From Microbacterium sp. 1.5R (GTDB taxonomy: Bacteria > Actinomycetota > Actinomycetes > Actinomycetales > Microbacteriaceae), in the NCBI RefSeq assembly GCF_001889265.1, contig NZ_CP018151.1, forward strand, positions 2,666,001-2,730,000: a DNA stretch of 64,000 nt. Direction: 5' to 3'. Position numbers and translations under genes: made by a program. The notes below the pieces were generated by a model. It did not search any database and was not told the origin of the DNA. It saw only the letters and a program-made list of their open reading frames with translations. Within the stretch, counting starts at the first letter, position 1, and each line of letters opens with the position of its first letter. Positions 1 through 8,279 of this stretch are shown in pieces.

Positions 1-206
1 ACGACAGCCTCGCCCGCCTCGGTGAGACGGGCAGGCTTGGTGCGCACGACGAGGACCCGTCCGAGCTGCTCCTCGAGCGTCTTGAGCCGCTGGCTCACGG
101 CGGAAGGAGTCACACGCAGCACCCGCGACGCCGCGTCGAGGGTTCCCTCGTCGGCCACGGCGGCGACAGTGGCGGCAAGCTCCGGATCGATCTTCACATT
201 AGCCAT
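1..206 (-). CDS. lysG: LysR-family regulator, probably LysG/ArgP (3' part outside window)
   Basis: Only the first 68 codons are present; the gene runs off the left edge. The start is the ATG at 206-204. The visible protein is a LysR N-terminal winged helix: KIDPELAATVAAVADEGTLD followed by AASRVLRVTPSAVSQRLKTL, the classic recognition helix region, then EEQLGRVLVVRTKPARLTEA. It is divergent from lysE, the arrangement known for LysG/LysE in corynebacteria and ArgP/ArgO in E. coli. The likely role is to activate the basic amino acid exporter when lysine or arginine accumulates. Family assignment is firm. The specific LysG identity rests on the neighbour. Confidence 0.85.
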   Translation of the reverse strand, partial: MANVKIDPELAATVAAVADEGTLDAASRVLRVTPSAVSQRLKTLEEQLGRVLVVRTKPARLTEAGEAV

Positions 207-212
207 GCTAAT
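198..212. promoter_or_regulatory. Candidate LysG operator (LysR T-N11-A box)
   Basis: Perfect inverted repeat ATTAGC-CAT-GCTAAT with T199 and A211 forming a T-N11-A LysR box. It covers the start codon of the LysR gene and lies 57 bases before the lysE start. The position suggests autoregulation and lysE control. This is inferred from sequence only. Confidence 0.5.
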
Positions 213-268
213 GGCGCACAAGGAATCATCGCTGGTGCTCATGTCCGTGGCATCCGTACCGTGGACTC

Positions 269-928
269 ATGCTCTCCGTCTTCTCGGGTCTCGGACTCGG
301 CCTCTCCCTGATCGTCGCCATCGGCGCGCAGAACGTGTTCGTCCTCCGTCAGGGCATCCGCAGAGAGAACGTCCTGCCGGTCGTCATCATCTGCGCCGTG
401 TCCGACGCCCTGCTCATCGCCGCCGGCGTCGCGGGACTCGGCTTCGTCATCTCCGCAGCCCCGTGGCTCGTGGTCGTCGCGCGCTGGGCGGGGGCCCTGT
501 TCCTCCTGGCCTACGGCATCCTCGCCGCCCGCCGCGCCTGGAGGGGCGGCGAAGAGCTGCGAGTCGACCGGACCGGTGCGGAGGGCTCGGCGCCCGGGTC
601 GGGCGGCGGAACCACGACGGCGACCCGCACCGCGCTCGCTCCCGTGATCGCGACGGCTCTCGCCCTGACCTGGTTGAACCCGCACGTCTACCTCGACACC
701 GTCCTGATGCTCGGGTCGATCGCCGCGACGCACGGCGACGAGCGCTGGCTGTTCGCCGCCGGAGCGATCGCCGCCAGCATCCTGTGGTTCACCGCGCTGG
801 GGTTCGGCGCCCGCTATCTCGGCCGCTGGCTGCGCACGGAACGAGCGTGGCGCATCCTCGACGCGCTGATCGCCGTCGTCATGATCACCCTGGCTGTCAG
901 CCTGGTGCTGCCGGTGCTCGGCGGCTGA
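269..928 (+). CDS. lysE: LysE-family basic amino acid exporter
   Basis: A 219-residue membrane protein of the LysE/ArgO translocator family, which exports L-lysine and L-arginine by proton or hydroxide exchange. The N-terminus has the family signature GLGLGLSLIVAIGAQNVFVL, and a second conserved patch is ALTWLNPHVYLDTVLMLG near residues 134-151. Five to six hydrophobic segments are visible. The loop at about residues 95-122 is Gly/Thr-rich. No Shine-Dalgarno lies before the ATG. A TACCGT -10-like hexamer ends 6 bases upstream, so a leaderless transcript is possible. The divergent LysR gene is the expected partner. Confidence 0.95.
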   Translation: MLSVFSGLGLGLSLIVAIGAQNVFVLRQGIRRENVLPVVIICAVSDALLIAAGVAGLGFVISAAPWLVVVARWAGALFLLAYGILAARRAWRGGEELRVDRTGAEGSAPGSGGGTTTATRTALAPVIATALALTWLNPHVYLDTVLMLGSIAATHGDERWLFAAGAIAASILWFTALGFGARYLGRWLRTERAWRILDALIAVVMITLAVSLVLPVLGG

Positions 929-958
929 CCCTGCGTCGCAGACGTGAGCGGACGCCCG

Positions 959-1780
959 TCAGTCGCCGTCGAGGGGCCGAAGGATGCGAGTGAGGAACCT
1001 CTGGGTGCGCTCGTGCTGCGGCGCGCCGAAGGTATCGGCCGGCGCGCCCTGCTCGACGACCACACCCGCGTCCATGAAGAGCACATGATCCGCCGCCTCG
1101 CGCGCGAAGCTCAGCTCATGCGTCACCACGACCATGCTCCACCCCTCGTCGGCGAGCTCCTTGATCACGAGCAGGACCTCCCCCACGAGCTCGGGGTCGA
1201 GTGCGCTCGTCGGCTCGTCGAACAGCAGGAGGTCGGGACGCAGCGCGAGAGCGCGGACGATGCCGACCCGCTGCTGCTGACCGCCGGAGAGCTCGTGAGG
1301 TCGAGCATCGGCCTTGTCGGCGAGCCCCACGCGGGCGAGCAGGACGCGGGCCTCGGCGACCACCTCGGCCTTGGGTCTGCCCTGCACCCGCCATGGTCCC
1401 TCGATCACGTTCTCGAGCACCGAGAAGTGCGGGAAGAGGTTGTGATGCTGGAAGACCATCGCCGACCGATCGCGCAGCGCGAGACGCTTCTGCGCGCGCG
1501 TGCGCTTCGCCACCGGATCCGACGGGGCGAAGTCGATGTCAGGGCCCCCGGCCACGACGATGGTCCCGGCATCCGGCGTCTCGAGCCCGTTGAGCGCACG
1601 CAGCACCGTCGTCTTGCCCGATCCGCTCGGACCGATCAGCACGACGACCTCTCCGCGGTGCAGCGTGAGGTCGATGCCGCGGAGCACCTCGTTGTCGCCG
1701 AAGCGCTTGTGAAGGCCGCGGGCGGTGAGCAGGGCGTCGGCTGTGGACCTGGGTGAGTGCGCCGGATCAGTGAGCGACAT
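959..1780 (-). CDS. Amino-acid ABC transporter, ATP-binding subunit
   Basis: A 273-residue ATPase of the polar amino acid uptake (HisP/GlnQ/TcyC) family. Walker A is GPSGSGKTT at 50-58, the Q-loop is FQHHNLFPH near 110, the signature LSGGQQQR is at 164-171, Walker B LLLFDEP at 184-190 and the H-loop TH at 220-221. Its start overlaps the 3' end of the permease gene by 14 bases, so the two are translationally coupled. It would energise import by the membrane and binding proteins encoded just upstream. The binding protein suggests cystine, but the substrate is not provable here. Confidence 0.93.
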   Translation of the reverse strand: MSLTDPAHSPRSTADALLTARGLHKRFGDNEVLRGIDLTLHRGEVVVLIGPSGSGKTTVLRALNGLETPDAGTIVVAGGPDIDFAPSDPVAKRTRAQKRLALRDRSAMVFQHHNLFPHFSVLENVIEGPWRVQGRPKAEVVAEARVLLARVGLADKADARPHELSGGQQQRVGIVRALALRPDLLLFDEPTSALDPELVGEVLLVIKELADEGWSMVVVTHELSFAREAADHVLFMDAGVVVEQGAPADTFGAPQHERTQRFLTRILRPLDGD

Positions 1781-2432
1781 TGCGATCGAGTCTCCTCTCG
1801 AGTGCGCTCTGGCCGAACGACAGCACCAGGCAGATCACCCAGTACACGAGCGCGGCAGCCAGGTAGACGACCATGAACTCCAGGGTCGCCGCCGCGATCT
1901 GCTGCGCCACCTTGAAGAGCTCGGTGACGAGGATCAGCGAGGCCAGCGACGTGTCCTTCACCAGCGAGATGAACGTGTTGGACAGCGGAGGCACCGAGAC
2001 CCGCGCTGCCTGGGGAAGGATCACCCGCGTGAGTGTGCGCGTGCGATTCATGCCGACCGTGTACGCCGCCTCCCACTGCCCCTTCGGGACGGAGAGGATG
2101 GCGGCGCGCACCACTTCGGCTCCGTACCCGCCGACGTTCAGCGACAGTGCGATGATCGCGCTGGTCCACGGATCGAGCTTGAGTCCGATCGATCCGAGCC
2201 CGTAGAAGATCACGAACAGCTGCACGATCATCGGCGTGCCGCGGATGACCGAGATGTAGAACCTGGCGATGCCCGACAGCACGGGATTGACCGAGATCCG
2301 CATCAGCGCTGCGCCGATGGCGAGCACGAGACCCAGCGCGAAAGAGATCAGCGCGAGCGGAACCGTCACCGTCACCCCCGCGAGGGCGATCGGTCCGAGC
2401 GAGTCGAAGAACAGCTGCCAGGGATTCTCCAT
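1767..2432 (-). CDS. Amino-acid ABC transporter, permease subunit
   Basis: A 221-residue permease of the HisM/GlnP/TcyB family. It has about five hydrophobic segments and the cytoplasmic EAA loop that docks the ATPase, seen as GQWEAAYTVGMNRTRTLTRV followed by ILPQA (about residues 117-141). A single permease gene suggests a homodimeric channel, as in cystine and glutamine systems. It lies 3 bases downstream of the binding-protein gene and overlaps the ATPase gene, so the three form one operon transcribed leftward. Confidence 0.92.
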   Translation of the reverse strand: MENPWQLFFDSLGPIALAGVTVTVPLALISFALGLVLAIGAALMRISVNPVLSGIARFYISVIRGTPMIVQLFVIFYGLGSIGLKLDPWTSAIIALSLNVGGYGAEVVRAAILSVPKGQWEAAYTVGMNRTRTLTRVILPQAARVSVPPLSNTFISLVKDTSLASLILVTELFKVAQQIAAATLEFMVVYLAAALVYWVICLVLSFGQSALERRLDRNVAH

Positions 2433-2435
2433 GGG

Positions 2436-3248
2436 TTACTGGGTCACGTCTTCGCCGAAGTACTTGTCGCTGATCTCGGCCAGGGTGCCGTCGGCACGCA
2501 GCTCTTCCAGAGCGCCGTCGATCGCCTCGACGAGGTCCGTCTTGTCCTTGGTGAAGACGAATGCCTGCTCACCGGCCTCGTCGGTCTCGGCGGCGATCTT
2601 CAGGCCGGACGGGCTGTTGGTGGTCTCATAGTCGAGGAAGGTCAGCTTGTCGTTGACGGTCGCATCGACGCGGCCCTGACGCAGCAGCTCGACGGCCTGC
2701 GCCCACCCCTCGACGCCTTCGACGGTGGCACCGGACTCGGTGGCCAGCTCGTACCAGTTGCTGGTGAGAGACTGCGCCGTCGTCGTGCCCTCGAGGTCGT
2801 CGAACGACGAGATCGAGTCGTCGTCCTCGGCGACGACGATGACTCCCGGCGAGACGGTGTACGGGGTGCTGAACAGGTACTTCTCCTGGCGCTCCTCGTT
2901 GATGCTCACCTGGTTGGCGATCACGTCGAAACGGCCCGCGTCGAGACCGGCGAAGATCGCATCCCACTGGGTCTCCTGGAACTCGACCTCGAGGTCGAGC
3001 TTGTCGGCGACCGCCTGGATGATCTCGACGTCGAATCCGGTCAGGTCGCCGGTTCCGCCGTCATCGTGGAAGCTGAACGGACGGTACGTGCCCTCGGTGG
3101 CGACCGTCAGCGTGCCGTCCGTGACGAGGCCGAAGCCGGATCCGCTCTCACTCGAGCTGCTGTCGGCAGGCGTGGTGCTTCCGCTGCACGCGGTGAGTGC
3201 TGCTGCGGCGACGACCAGTGCGGTGACGGCGATGATGCGACGGGACAT
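2436..3248 (-). CDS. Amino-acid ABC transporter, substrate-binding lipoprotein (cystine-like)
   Basis: A 270-residue extracellular binding protein. The start chosen is the ATG at 3248, which has CAGGAGGG upstream and gives a clean lipoprotein signal: positive n-region MSRR, hydrophobic core, lipobox LTAC with Cys21, then a Ser-rich linker. An in-frame ATG 17 codons earlier would spoil the signal. The mature part is a type-3 periplasmic fold. The stretch FDVIANQVSINEERQEKY resembles cystine binders (TcyA/FliY). First gene of the importer operon. Substrate assignment is tentative. Confidence 0.9.
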   Translation of the reverse strand: MSRRIIAVTALVVAAAALTACSGSTTPADSSSSESGSGFGLVTDGTLTVATEGTYRPFSFHDDGGTGDLTGFDVEIIQAVADKLDLEVEFQETQWDAIFAGLDAGRFDVIANQVSINEERQEKYLFSTPYTVSPGVIVVAEDDDSISSFDDLEGTTTAQSLTSNWYELATESGATVEGVEGWAQAVELLRQGRVDATVNDKLTFLDYETTNSPSGLKIAAETDEAGEQAFVFTKDKTDLVEAIDGALEELRADGTLAEISDKYFGEDVTQ

Positions 3249-3302
3249 GTGACCCTCCTGGGGTGCGGTGAGGCGCGAGTGCTGTGACGCGGAACTCATT
3301 CA

Positions 3303-3358
3303 CAGTACGCGGCATCGGACCGGCATCCCAACATCCGATGACGTCCGATGTCGTACTG
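3303..3358. repeat. Nested inverted repeats upstream of the ABC importer
   Basis: CAGTAC (3303-3308) and GTACTG (3353-3358) enclose CATCGGA (3313-3319), TCCGATG (3334-3340) and a second TCCGATG (3344-3350). The block lies 55-110 bases upstream of the binding-protein start. It could be an operator for a regulator of amino acid uptake or a folded leader; nothing in the window identifies the regulator. Confidence 0.4.
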
Positions 3359-3365
3359 CACGCAG

Positions 3366-3394
3366 AAAGGCCCCCGCAGAATGCGGGGGCCTTT
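3366..3394 (-). terminator. Intrinsic terminator of rplK-rplA
   Basis: Perfect 12-bp stem AAAGGCCCCCGC / GCGGGGGCCTTT with a 5-base loop, 12 bases past the rplA stop. It ends on a short T stretch on the minus strand. Confidence 0.85.
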
Positions 3395-3406
3395 CCGGAA
3401 TCACAC

Positions 3407-4096
3407 TCAGATGGCGTTGACGTCCAGCGGGATGCCGGGGCCGAACGTGGTCGACACGGCGCCCTTCTGGATGTAACGGCCCTTCGAGCTCGACGGCTTG
3501 AGGCGGACGATCTCCTCGAGCGCTGCGCCGATGTTCTCGTCGAGCTGCTCGGCCGAGAACGACGACTTGCCCACGACGAAGTGCACGTTGGCGTGCTTGT
3601 CGACGCGGAACTCGATCTTTCCGCCCTTGATCTCCTCGACGGCCTTGGCCGTGTTGGGGGTCACGGTGCCGGTCTTCGGGTTCGGCATGAGTCCACGCGG
3701 ACCCAGGACCTTTCCGAGACGACCGACCTGGCCCATGAGCTCCGGGGTCGAGACGGCCGCGTCGAACGCGGTCCAGCCTGCGGCGACCTTCTCGATGAGC
3801 TCGGCGCCGCCGACCTCATCTGCACCTGCGGCGATCGCTGCCTCGGCCGCGGGGCCGGTGGCGAAGACGATGACGCGGGCGGTCTTACCGGTGCCGTGGG
3901 GCAGGATGACGGTGCCGCGCACCATCTGGTCTGCCTTGCGGGGGTCGACGGCGAGCTTCAGCGCGACCTCGACGGTCGAGTCGAACTTCGACGAGCCGGT
4001 CTCCTTGGCGAGGGCGACTGCCTCGGTGGGAGTGTAGAAACGGTCTGCCTCGATCTTCTCGGCGGCAGCCTTGTAAGCCTTGGACTTCGTAGCCAT
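3407..4096 (-). CDS. rplA: 50S ribosomal protein L1
   Basis: A 229-residue L1, the normal bacterial length. L1 forms the mobile stalk at the E site of the large subunit. In many bacteria it represses its own operon by binding the rplK leader mRNA. Conserved features are [20 protein letters not shown], then [20 protein letters not shown], and the C-terminal [20 protein letters not shown]. The start is the ATG at 4096, 11 bases after the rplK stop. A longer in-frame reading exists upstream but only shadows rplK. Confidence 0.98.
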   Translation of the reverse strand: MATKSKAYKAAAEKIEADRFYTPTEAVALAKETGSSKFDSTVEVALKLAVDPRKADQMVRGTVILPHGTGKTARVIVFATGPAAEAAIAAGADEVGGAELIEKVAAGWTAFDAAVSTPELMGQVGRLGKVLGPRGLMPNPKTGTVTPNTAKAVEEIKGGKIEFRVDKHANVHFVVGKSSFSAEQLDENIGAALEEIVRLKPSSSKGRYIQKGAVSTTFGPGIPLDVNAI

Positions 4097-4107
4097 GATT
4101 ATTCTCC

Positions 4108-4539
4108 TCAGCCCTCGACCGTGATGCCCATGGAACGGGCGGTGCCGGCGATGATCTTCGAGGCAGCCTCGATGTCGTTCGCGTTCAGGTCGGCCTGCTT
4201 GGTCTCGGCGATCTGACGGACCTGGTCCTTGGTGATCTTCGCCACCTTGACCGTGTGCGGCGTCGACGAGCCCTTGGGCACGCCGGCGGCCTTCTTGATG
4301 AGCTCCGCGGCCGGCGGGGTCTTCAGGATGAACGTGAAGCTGCGGTCCTCGTAGACGGTGATCTCGACGGGGATGACGTTGCCGCGCTGCGACTCGGTCG
4401 CGGCGTTGTACGCCTTGCAGAACTCCATGATGTTGACGCCATGCTGACCGAGCGCGGGGCCGATCGGCGGCGCCGGGTTGGCTGCACCGGCGTTGATCTG
4501 AAGCTTGATCAGGCCGGTCACCTTCTTCTTCGGTGCCAT
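4108..4539 (-). CDS. rplK: 50S ribosomal protein L11
   Basis: A 143-residue L11, part of the GTPase-associated centre with 23S rRNA helix 43/44 and the thiopeptide target site. It shows the Pro-rich N-domain linker [20 protein letters not shown] and the C-terminal RNA-binding domain ending in [12 protein letters not shown]. An AGGAAGAGG ribosome binding site precedes the ATG. It is cotranscribed with rplA from a promoter in the 190-base gap after nusG. Confidence 0.98.
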
Positions 4540-4650
4540 ATCCTCTTCCTTTCATCGAACGGATGCCGGTTGCATCCGCTCTCCCGCGAACCCGGCATCT
4601 CCGGGCTGCGGTCGTATGCGCGCACGCCGAAGCGGCACACAAACCAGACA

Positions 4651-4680
4651 AGTCTACCTGATGCGGAGCGGGCCCGGGAA
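4651..4680 (-). promoter_or_regulatory. Candidate promoter for rplK-rplA
   Basis: On the minus strand: TTCCCG (-35, 4680-4675), an 18-base spacer and TAGACT (-10, 4656-4651). It lies about 110 bases before rplK, just past the nusG terminator hairpin. The long leader is where L1 autoregulation would be expected. Confidence 0.45.
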
Positions 4681-4686
4681 CGCGAG

Positions 4687-4714
4687 AACGGCCGCCCCGA
4701 ATGGGACGGCCGTT
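4687..4714 (-). terminator. Terminator after nusG
   Basis: Hairpin AACGGCCG / CGGCCGTT (4687-4694 and 4707-4714) extended by three inner G-C pairs after one mismatch. It starts 16 bases past the nusG stop. It separates secE-nusG from rplK-rplA. Confidence 0.7.
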
Positions 4715-4730
4715 ATCGGAGAAGCGTAGG

Positions 4731-5786
4731 TCAGACCATCTTCGTGACCTGGTCGAACGACAGCTCGACCGGGGTCTCGCGCTCGAAGAGCGACACGAGC
4801 ACCGTGAGCTTGCCGCTCTCGGGCTTGATCTCGCTGATCGAACCGGGAAGACCCGCGAACGAGCCCTCCTTGATCGTGATGGTCTCGCCGACCTCGAAGT
4901 CGACCTCGGCCGGAAGCGGACGAGCGACGGCGAGGCCGCCCTTCGACGCGATGTTCTTGGCGGTCGGGACGTCCTTGACCTCGACGAGCGACTTCAGCAT
5001 GTTGAAGGCCTCTTCGAAGCGCAGCGGCGTCGGGTTGTGGGCGTTGCCCACGAAGCCGGTGACGCCAGGCGTGTGACGCACGACCGACCAGGTGTCCTCG
5101 GTGAGCTCCATGCGCACGAGCACGTAGCCGGGGATGCGCACGCGGGTGACCATCTTGCGCTGGCCGTTCTTGATCTCGACCACGTCTTCCATCGGGACCT
5201 CGATCTGATAGATCTCGTCCTCGACCTCGAGCGTCGACTTGCGCTGCTCGATGTTGGCCTTGACCTTGCGTTCGAATCCGGCGTAGGAGTGGATGACGTA
5301 CCACTTGCCCGGAAGCATCCGCAGGTCGAGGCGGAACGCCTCATACGGGTCTTCCTCGGCGTCGTCGCCCTCTTCGGACTCATCGTCGTCGGACTCGGCC
5401 ACGGCGTCATCGTCGCCGTTGATGTCGGGTCCGTCGTAAGGGGTGACCTCGTCGGCCTCAGCGGCCTCGAGCTCGGCGGTCTCTTCCGCCACAGAATCGT
5501 TCAGGACCTCAGCGGCAGCCTCAGACTCGGCCGCTTCGTCCAGGTTGAGAGCGTCGTTCACGATCGCGTCCGCCTCCGGGTCGTCGATTTCGATGTCGTT
5601 GTCGTCGTCCTGCACATCGGCGTCGGCGTCTCCGTCGACGTCCTCGATGTGGAGGGCGACATGTTCGGCCGAGGTGACCGACTGCTCTTCCGCAGCGAGC
5701 ACGTTGCCCTCCTGGGCCTCGTCCTCTTCGCTGGACTGCTCAGCAGCAGTCGCCCAGTCGGCGTCGTCGGAATATCGTTCAGACAC
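4731..5786 (-). CDS. nusG: Transcription termination/antitermination factor NusG with long acidic N-terminus
   Basis: A 351-residue NusG. The conserved part begins near residue 158: the NGN domain ([20 protein letters not shown]) binds RNA polymerase, and the C-terminal KOW domain ([20 protein letters not shown]) binds S10 or Rho. The first ~155 residues are Asp/Glu/Ala-rich with no recognisable fold. Actinobacterial NusG proteins often carry such an extension; this one is long. The GTG at 5786 is preferred, with GGAAAG seven bases upstream; an in-frame TTG at 5801 would overlap that site. It follows secE by 41 bases, the classic pair. Confidence 0.95.
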   Translation of the reverse strand: MSERYSDDADWATAAEQSSEEDEAQEGNVLAAEEQSVTSAEHVALHIEDVDGDADADVQDDDNDIEIDDPEADAIVNDALNLDEAAESEAAAEVLNDSVAEETAELEAAEADEVTPYDGPDINGDDDAVAESDDDESEEGDDAEEDPYEAFRLDLRMLPGKWYVIHSYAGFERKVKANIEQRKSTLEVEDEIYQIEVPMEDVVEIKNGQRKMVTRVRIPGYVLVRMELTEDTWSVVRHTPGVTGFVGNAHNPTPLRFEEAFNMLKSLVEVKDVPTAKNIASKGGLAVARPLPAEVDFEVGETITIKEGSFAGLPGSISEIKPESGKLTVLVSLFERETPVELSFDQVTKMV

Positions 5787-5827
5787 GTTGTTTCTTTCCA
5801 ATCACTGCGGCCAGGGCCGCGAGGGCG

Positions 5828-6100
5828 TCAGGCGCCCGGGACCCCGAAGACGATGTGCGTGACCCAGGCGAACAGGGTGTCGAGTCCGTAGACGATGCCC
5901 ATGACGATGAGAACGAAGACGAGCACCACTGCGGTGAACTTGACCAGTTCCTTGCGGGTCGGCGTGACGACCTTGCGCAGCTCGGCGATGACCTGACGGA
6001 AGAACAGAGCGATGCCCCCGAAGAAGCCCACGATGCCACGCTTCTTCTCGCGGGTGGCGCCGGCCGCGACGACCTCGCCGCGCGGTTCGTCCTGATCCAT
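5828..6100 (-). CDS. secE: Preprotein translocase subunit SecE
   Basis: A 90-residue SecE with the single-TM form typical of Gram-positive bacteria. The amphipathic segment FFRQVIAELRKVVTPTRKEL is followed by one hydrophobic helix (about residues 53-75). It clamps SecY in the SecYEG channel. The ~25-residue N-terminal part is polar and variable. It sits between tRNA-Trp and nusG, the usual trnW-secE-nusG order. Confidence 0.96.
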   Translation of the reverse strand: MDQDEPRGEVVAAGATREKKRGIVGFFGGIALFFRQVIAELRKVVTPTRKELVKFTAVVLVFVLIVMGIVYGLDTLFAWVTHIVFGVPGA

Positions 6101-6120
6101 CCTGAATGTACCTTTCGTGT

Positions 6121-6136
6121 GTCAGCGTGTGCTGAC
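6121..6136 (-). other. Hairpin between tRNA-Trp and secE
   Basis: GTCAGC-GTGT-GCTGAC, a perfect 6-bp stem 3 bases past the tRNA 3' end. It is a possible processing signal for a tRNA-secE cotranscript. Confidence 0.4.
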
Positions 6137-6139
6137 GCG

Positions 6140-6212
<73 letters not shown>

Positions 6213-6213
6213 A

Positions 6214-6229
6214 GAGACCGGGAGGTCTC
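6214..6229 (-). other. Hairpin abutting the tRNA-Trp 5' end
   Basis: GAGACC-GGGA-GGTCTC, a 6-bp stem starting 2 bases before the mature tRNA 5' end. It could shape the RNase P substrate. No function is proven. Confidence 0.35.
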
Positions 6230-6368
6230 GGGGTGTCATCTCCATCCTGCCATCGTTACCCGACCGCAAGGACCGGGGCACGGCGAAAGAATGCAGACAA
6301 CAACTGCTCGTCAAGCATACGGCATCCGTCGGTCAGCGCCGAACCGGGCCCGCTCTCGTCGTTGTTGT

Positions 6369-6374
6369 TAGGCT
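6369..6374 (+). promoter_or_regulatory. Weak -10 candidate for the Hsp90-family gene
   Basis: TAGGCT fits the actinobacterial TANNNT -10 and lies 30 bases before the GTG start. No convincing -35 is seen. Confidence 0.25.
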
Positions 6375-6404
6375 CGGCGGGCGGACGAAACGGGAGGGGG
6401 CGCA

Positions 6405-8228
6405 GTGAGCGCTGACGTGCAGCAGTTCCAGGTGGACCTGCGCGGTGTCGTCGACCTCCTGAGCCGCCACATCTACTCGAGTCCTCGCGTGTATCTGCGC
6501 GAACTGCTGCAGAACGCCCGCGATGCGATCACCGCACGCCGCGAGGTCGACGGGCAGGGCGGGAGCATCCGCATCACCGCGCTGACGGACACCACGGGCG
6601 AGTTCGTCCTGCGCGACGACGGGATCGGCCTGACCGCAGCCGAGGTAGGCGACCTGCTCGCCACGGTCGGCCGCAGCTCGAAGCGCGACATCTTCGACCT
6701 CCCGCGCAGCGACTACCTCGGTCAGTTCGGCATCGGCCTGCTGAGCTGCTTCATGGTCGCCGATTCGATCGTCATCCGCTCGCGCAGCGTCCGGGGCGGC
6801 CCGGCCGTCGAGTGGACGGGCAGCGCGGACGGGACCTTCCGCGTCGTGGAGATCGACGACGATCTGCCGATCGGCACGAGTGTGCATCTCCGCCCTCGTT
6901 TCGACGCCGACGAGCTGCTGCGCCCCGCGGCCGTGCGAGAGCTGGCCACCGCCTTCGCCGAGTTCCTCCCCGTGCGGGTGATCCTCGACTCTCCGAGCGG
7001 CGACGTCGACATCACCCGGCGCGCGCCGTTCCTCGACCCCGCCGACGACATCGACGGCGCCGTGCAGTACGGGCGCGACCTGCTCGGTGCGAGCCCGCTC
7101 GACGTGATCGAGCTCAGCGAGCCGGCCACCGGCACACGGGGACTCGCCTACGTCCTGCCCTACGCTCCCCCGCCGGGCGCCCGCCAGGCGACGCGCATGT
7201 ATCTCGGCAGGATGCTCCTGGGCGAGCGGGTCGACGACGTGCTGCCCGAATGGGCGTTCTTCGTGCGCGCCGTGGTCGATTCGACCGGCCTCGCCCCGAC
7301 GGCGAGCCGCGAATCGCTCGTCGACGACGCGGCCCTCGAGCGTGTGCGCGAGCAGCTCGGTGCCGGCATCCGCCGCTGGGTGCTCGAGCTGGGCCTGCGC
7401 GAACCGCACAGACTCGCCCAGTTCGTGGCGATCCACGAGGTCGGTCTGAAGTCGCTGGTGCGGCACGACGACGAGCTCGCGCAGTTCATCACGCGCTGGC
7501 TGACCCTCGAGACCACCCACGGAACGATGCGCATCGGCGACCTCGTCGAACGATACCCGCACGTGCGATTCGCGCAGTCGGTCGACGAGTTCCGCCAGGT
7601 CGCAGGGATCTCCCCCGGGTCCGAGGTGCTGGTCAACGGCGGCTACCTGTACGACGCGGACCTCGTGCGGATGCTGCCGGAGCTCTACCCGCACGTGACG
7701 ATCGAACTCGTCGACGTGGCCGGGGAGCTCGATCGTCTCGACCCTCCGCCGCTGGACGACCGCGACGCCGCGCTGGCCCTCGAGGCCCGCGCCGGCGGCG
7801 TGCTGACCGCATCCGGCTGCTCCGTCACCGTGCGGTCGATCGACCAGCCCGAACTCGCAGCGCTGTACGTCGCCGACCCTGAGGTGCTGCGCAGGATCGA
7901 CCGCGGCCGCACGAAGGGCATCACCGGATCGCTGTGGGGCGGGGTGCTCGACCGCATCGACTCGACCCTCTCGGCCTCCCGCGACGACGATCTCAGCGCG
8001 CGCCTGTGCCTGAACTGGTCGAACCGCGTCGTGCGCGCGCTCGTCCGCGTGCAGGACGACGCGGTGTTCGCCCGCACCGTGCAGCTGCTCTACATCCAGG
8101 CGCTGCTGGCGGGACACCATCCGCTCTCCGACGCCGATCGCGCACTCATGTCGACCGCGCTCTCGGACCTCGTCTCGCTGTCCGCCGGCATCGAAGCGGA
8201 TTCGATCCCCTTCGACGACGCCCCCTGA
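6405..8228 (+). CDS. Hsp90-family ATPase (HtpG-like, divergent)
   Basis: A 607-residue protein starting at a GTG with GGGAGGGGG upstream. The N-terminal GHKL ATP-binding domain is intact: helix RELLQNARDA with E33 and N37, the DDGIG motif at 71-75, and the lid/glycine motif LGQFGIGLLSCFMVAD at 105-120. The middle domain keeps the catalytic arginine in TASRESL (R302). The C-terminal ~100 residues are helical and presumably dimerise. Length is near that of HtpG (about 624), but the sequence is divergent. It probably folds or remodels a client protein using ATP. The 932-residue TPR protein 51 bases downstream on the same strand is a likely partner. Confidence 0.9.
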   Translation: MSADVQQFQVDLRGVVDLLSRHIYSSPRVYLRELLQNARDAITARREVDGQGGSIRITALTDTTGEFVLRDDGIGLTAAEVGDLLATVGRSSKRDIFDLPRSDYLGQFGIGLLSCFMVADSIVIRSRSVRGGPAVEWTGSADGTFRVVEIDDDLPIGTSVHLRPRFDADELLRPAAVRELATAFAEFLPVRVILDSPSGDVDITRRAPFLDPADDIDGAVQYGRDLLGASPLDVIELSEPATGTRGLAYVLPYAPPPGARQATRMYLGRMLLGERVDDVLPEWAFFVRAVVDSTGLAPTASRESLVDDAALERVREQLGAGIRRWVLELGLREPHRLAQFVAIHEVGLKSLVRHDDELAQFITRWLTLETTHGTMRIGDLVERYPHVRFAQSVDEFRQVAGISPGSEVLVNGGYLYDADLVRMLPELYPHVTIELVDVAGELDRLDPPPLDDRDAALALEARAGGVLTASGCSVTVRSIDQPELAALYVADPEVLRRIDRGRTKGITGSLWGGVLDRIDSTLSASRDDDLSARLCLNWSNRVVRALVRVQDDAVFARTVQLLYIQALLAGHHPLSDADRALMSTALSDLVSLSAGIEADSIPFDDAP

Positions 8229-8230
8229 TC

Positions 8231-8264
8231 TCGCTCCGACCGCTCGCTCCGACCGCTCGCTCCG
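8231..8264 (+). repeat. 13-base tandem repeat, 2.6 copies
   Basis: Units TCGCTCCGACCGC at 8231-8243 and 8244-8256, then TCGCTCCG at 8257-8264. The array fills the gap between the Hsp90-family stop and the TPR gene start. Confidence 0.9.
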
Positions 8265-8279
8265 TTCGAAGGATCCCCC

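Noticed and set aside
6213..6404. Clear promoter for tRNA-Trp
   Set aside because: TTGCGG is present, but no acceptable -10 lies at the right spacing, so no promoter was called.
8231..8264. Possible CRISPR-like repeats
   Set aside because: Units are contiguous, 13 bases long, without spacers and without cas genes nearby.
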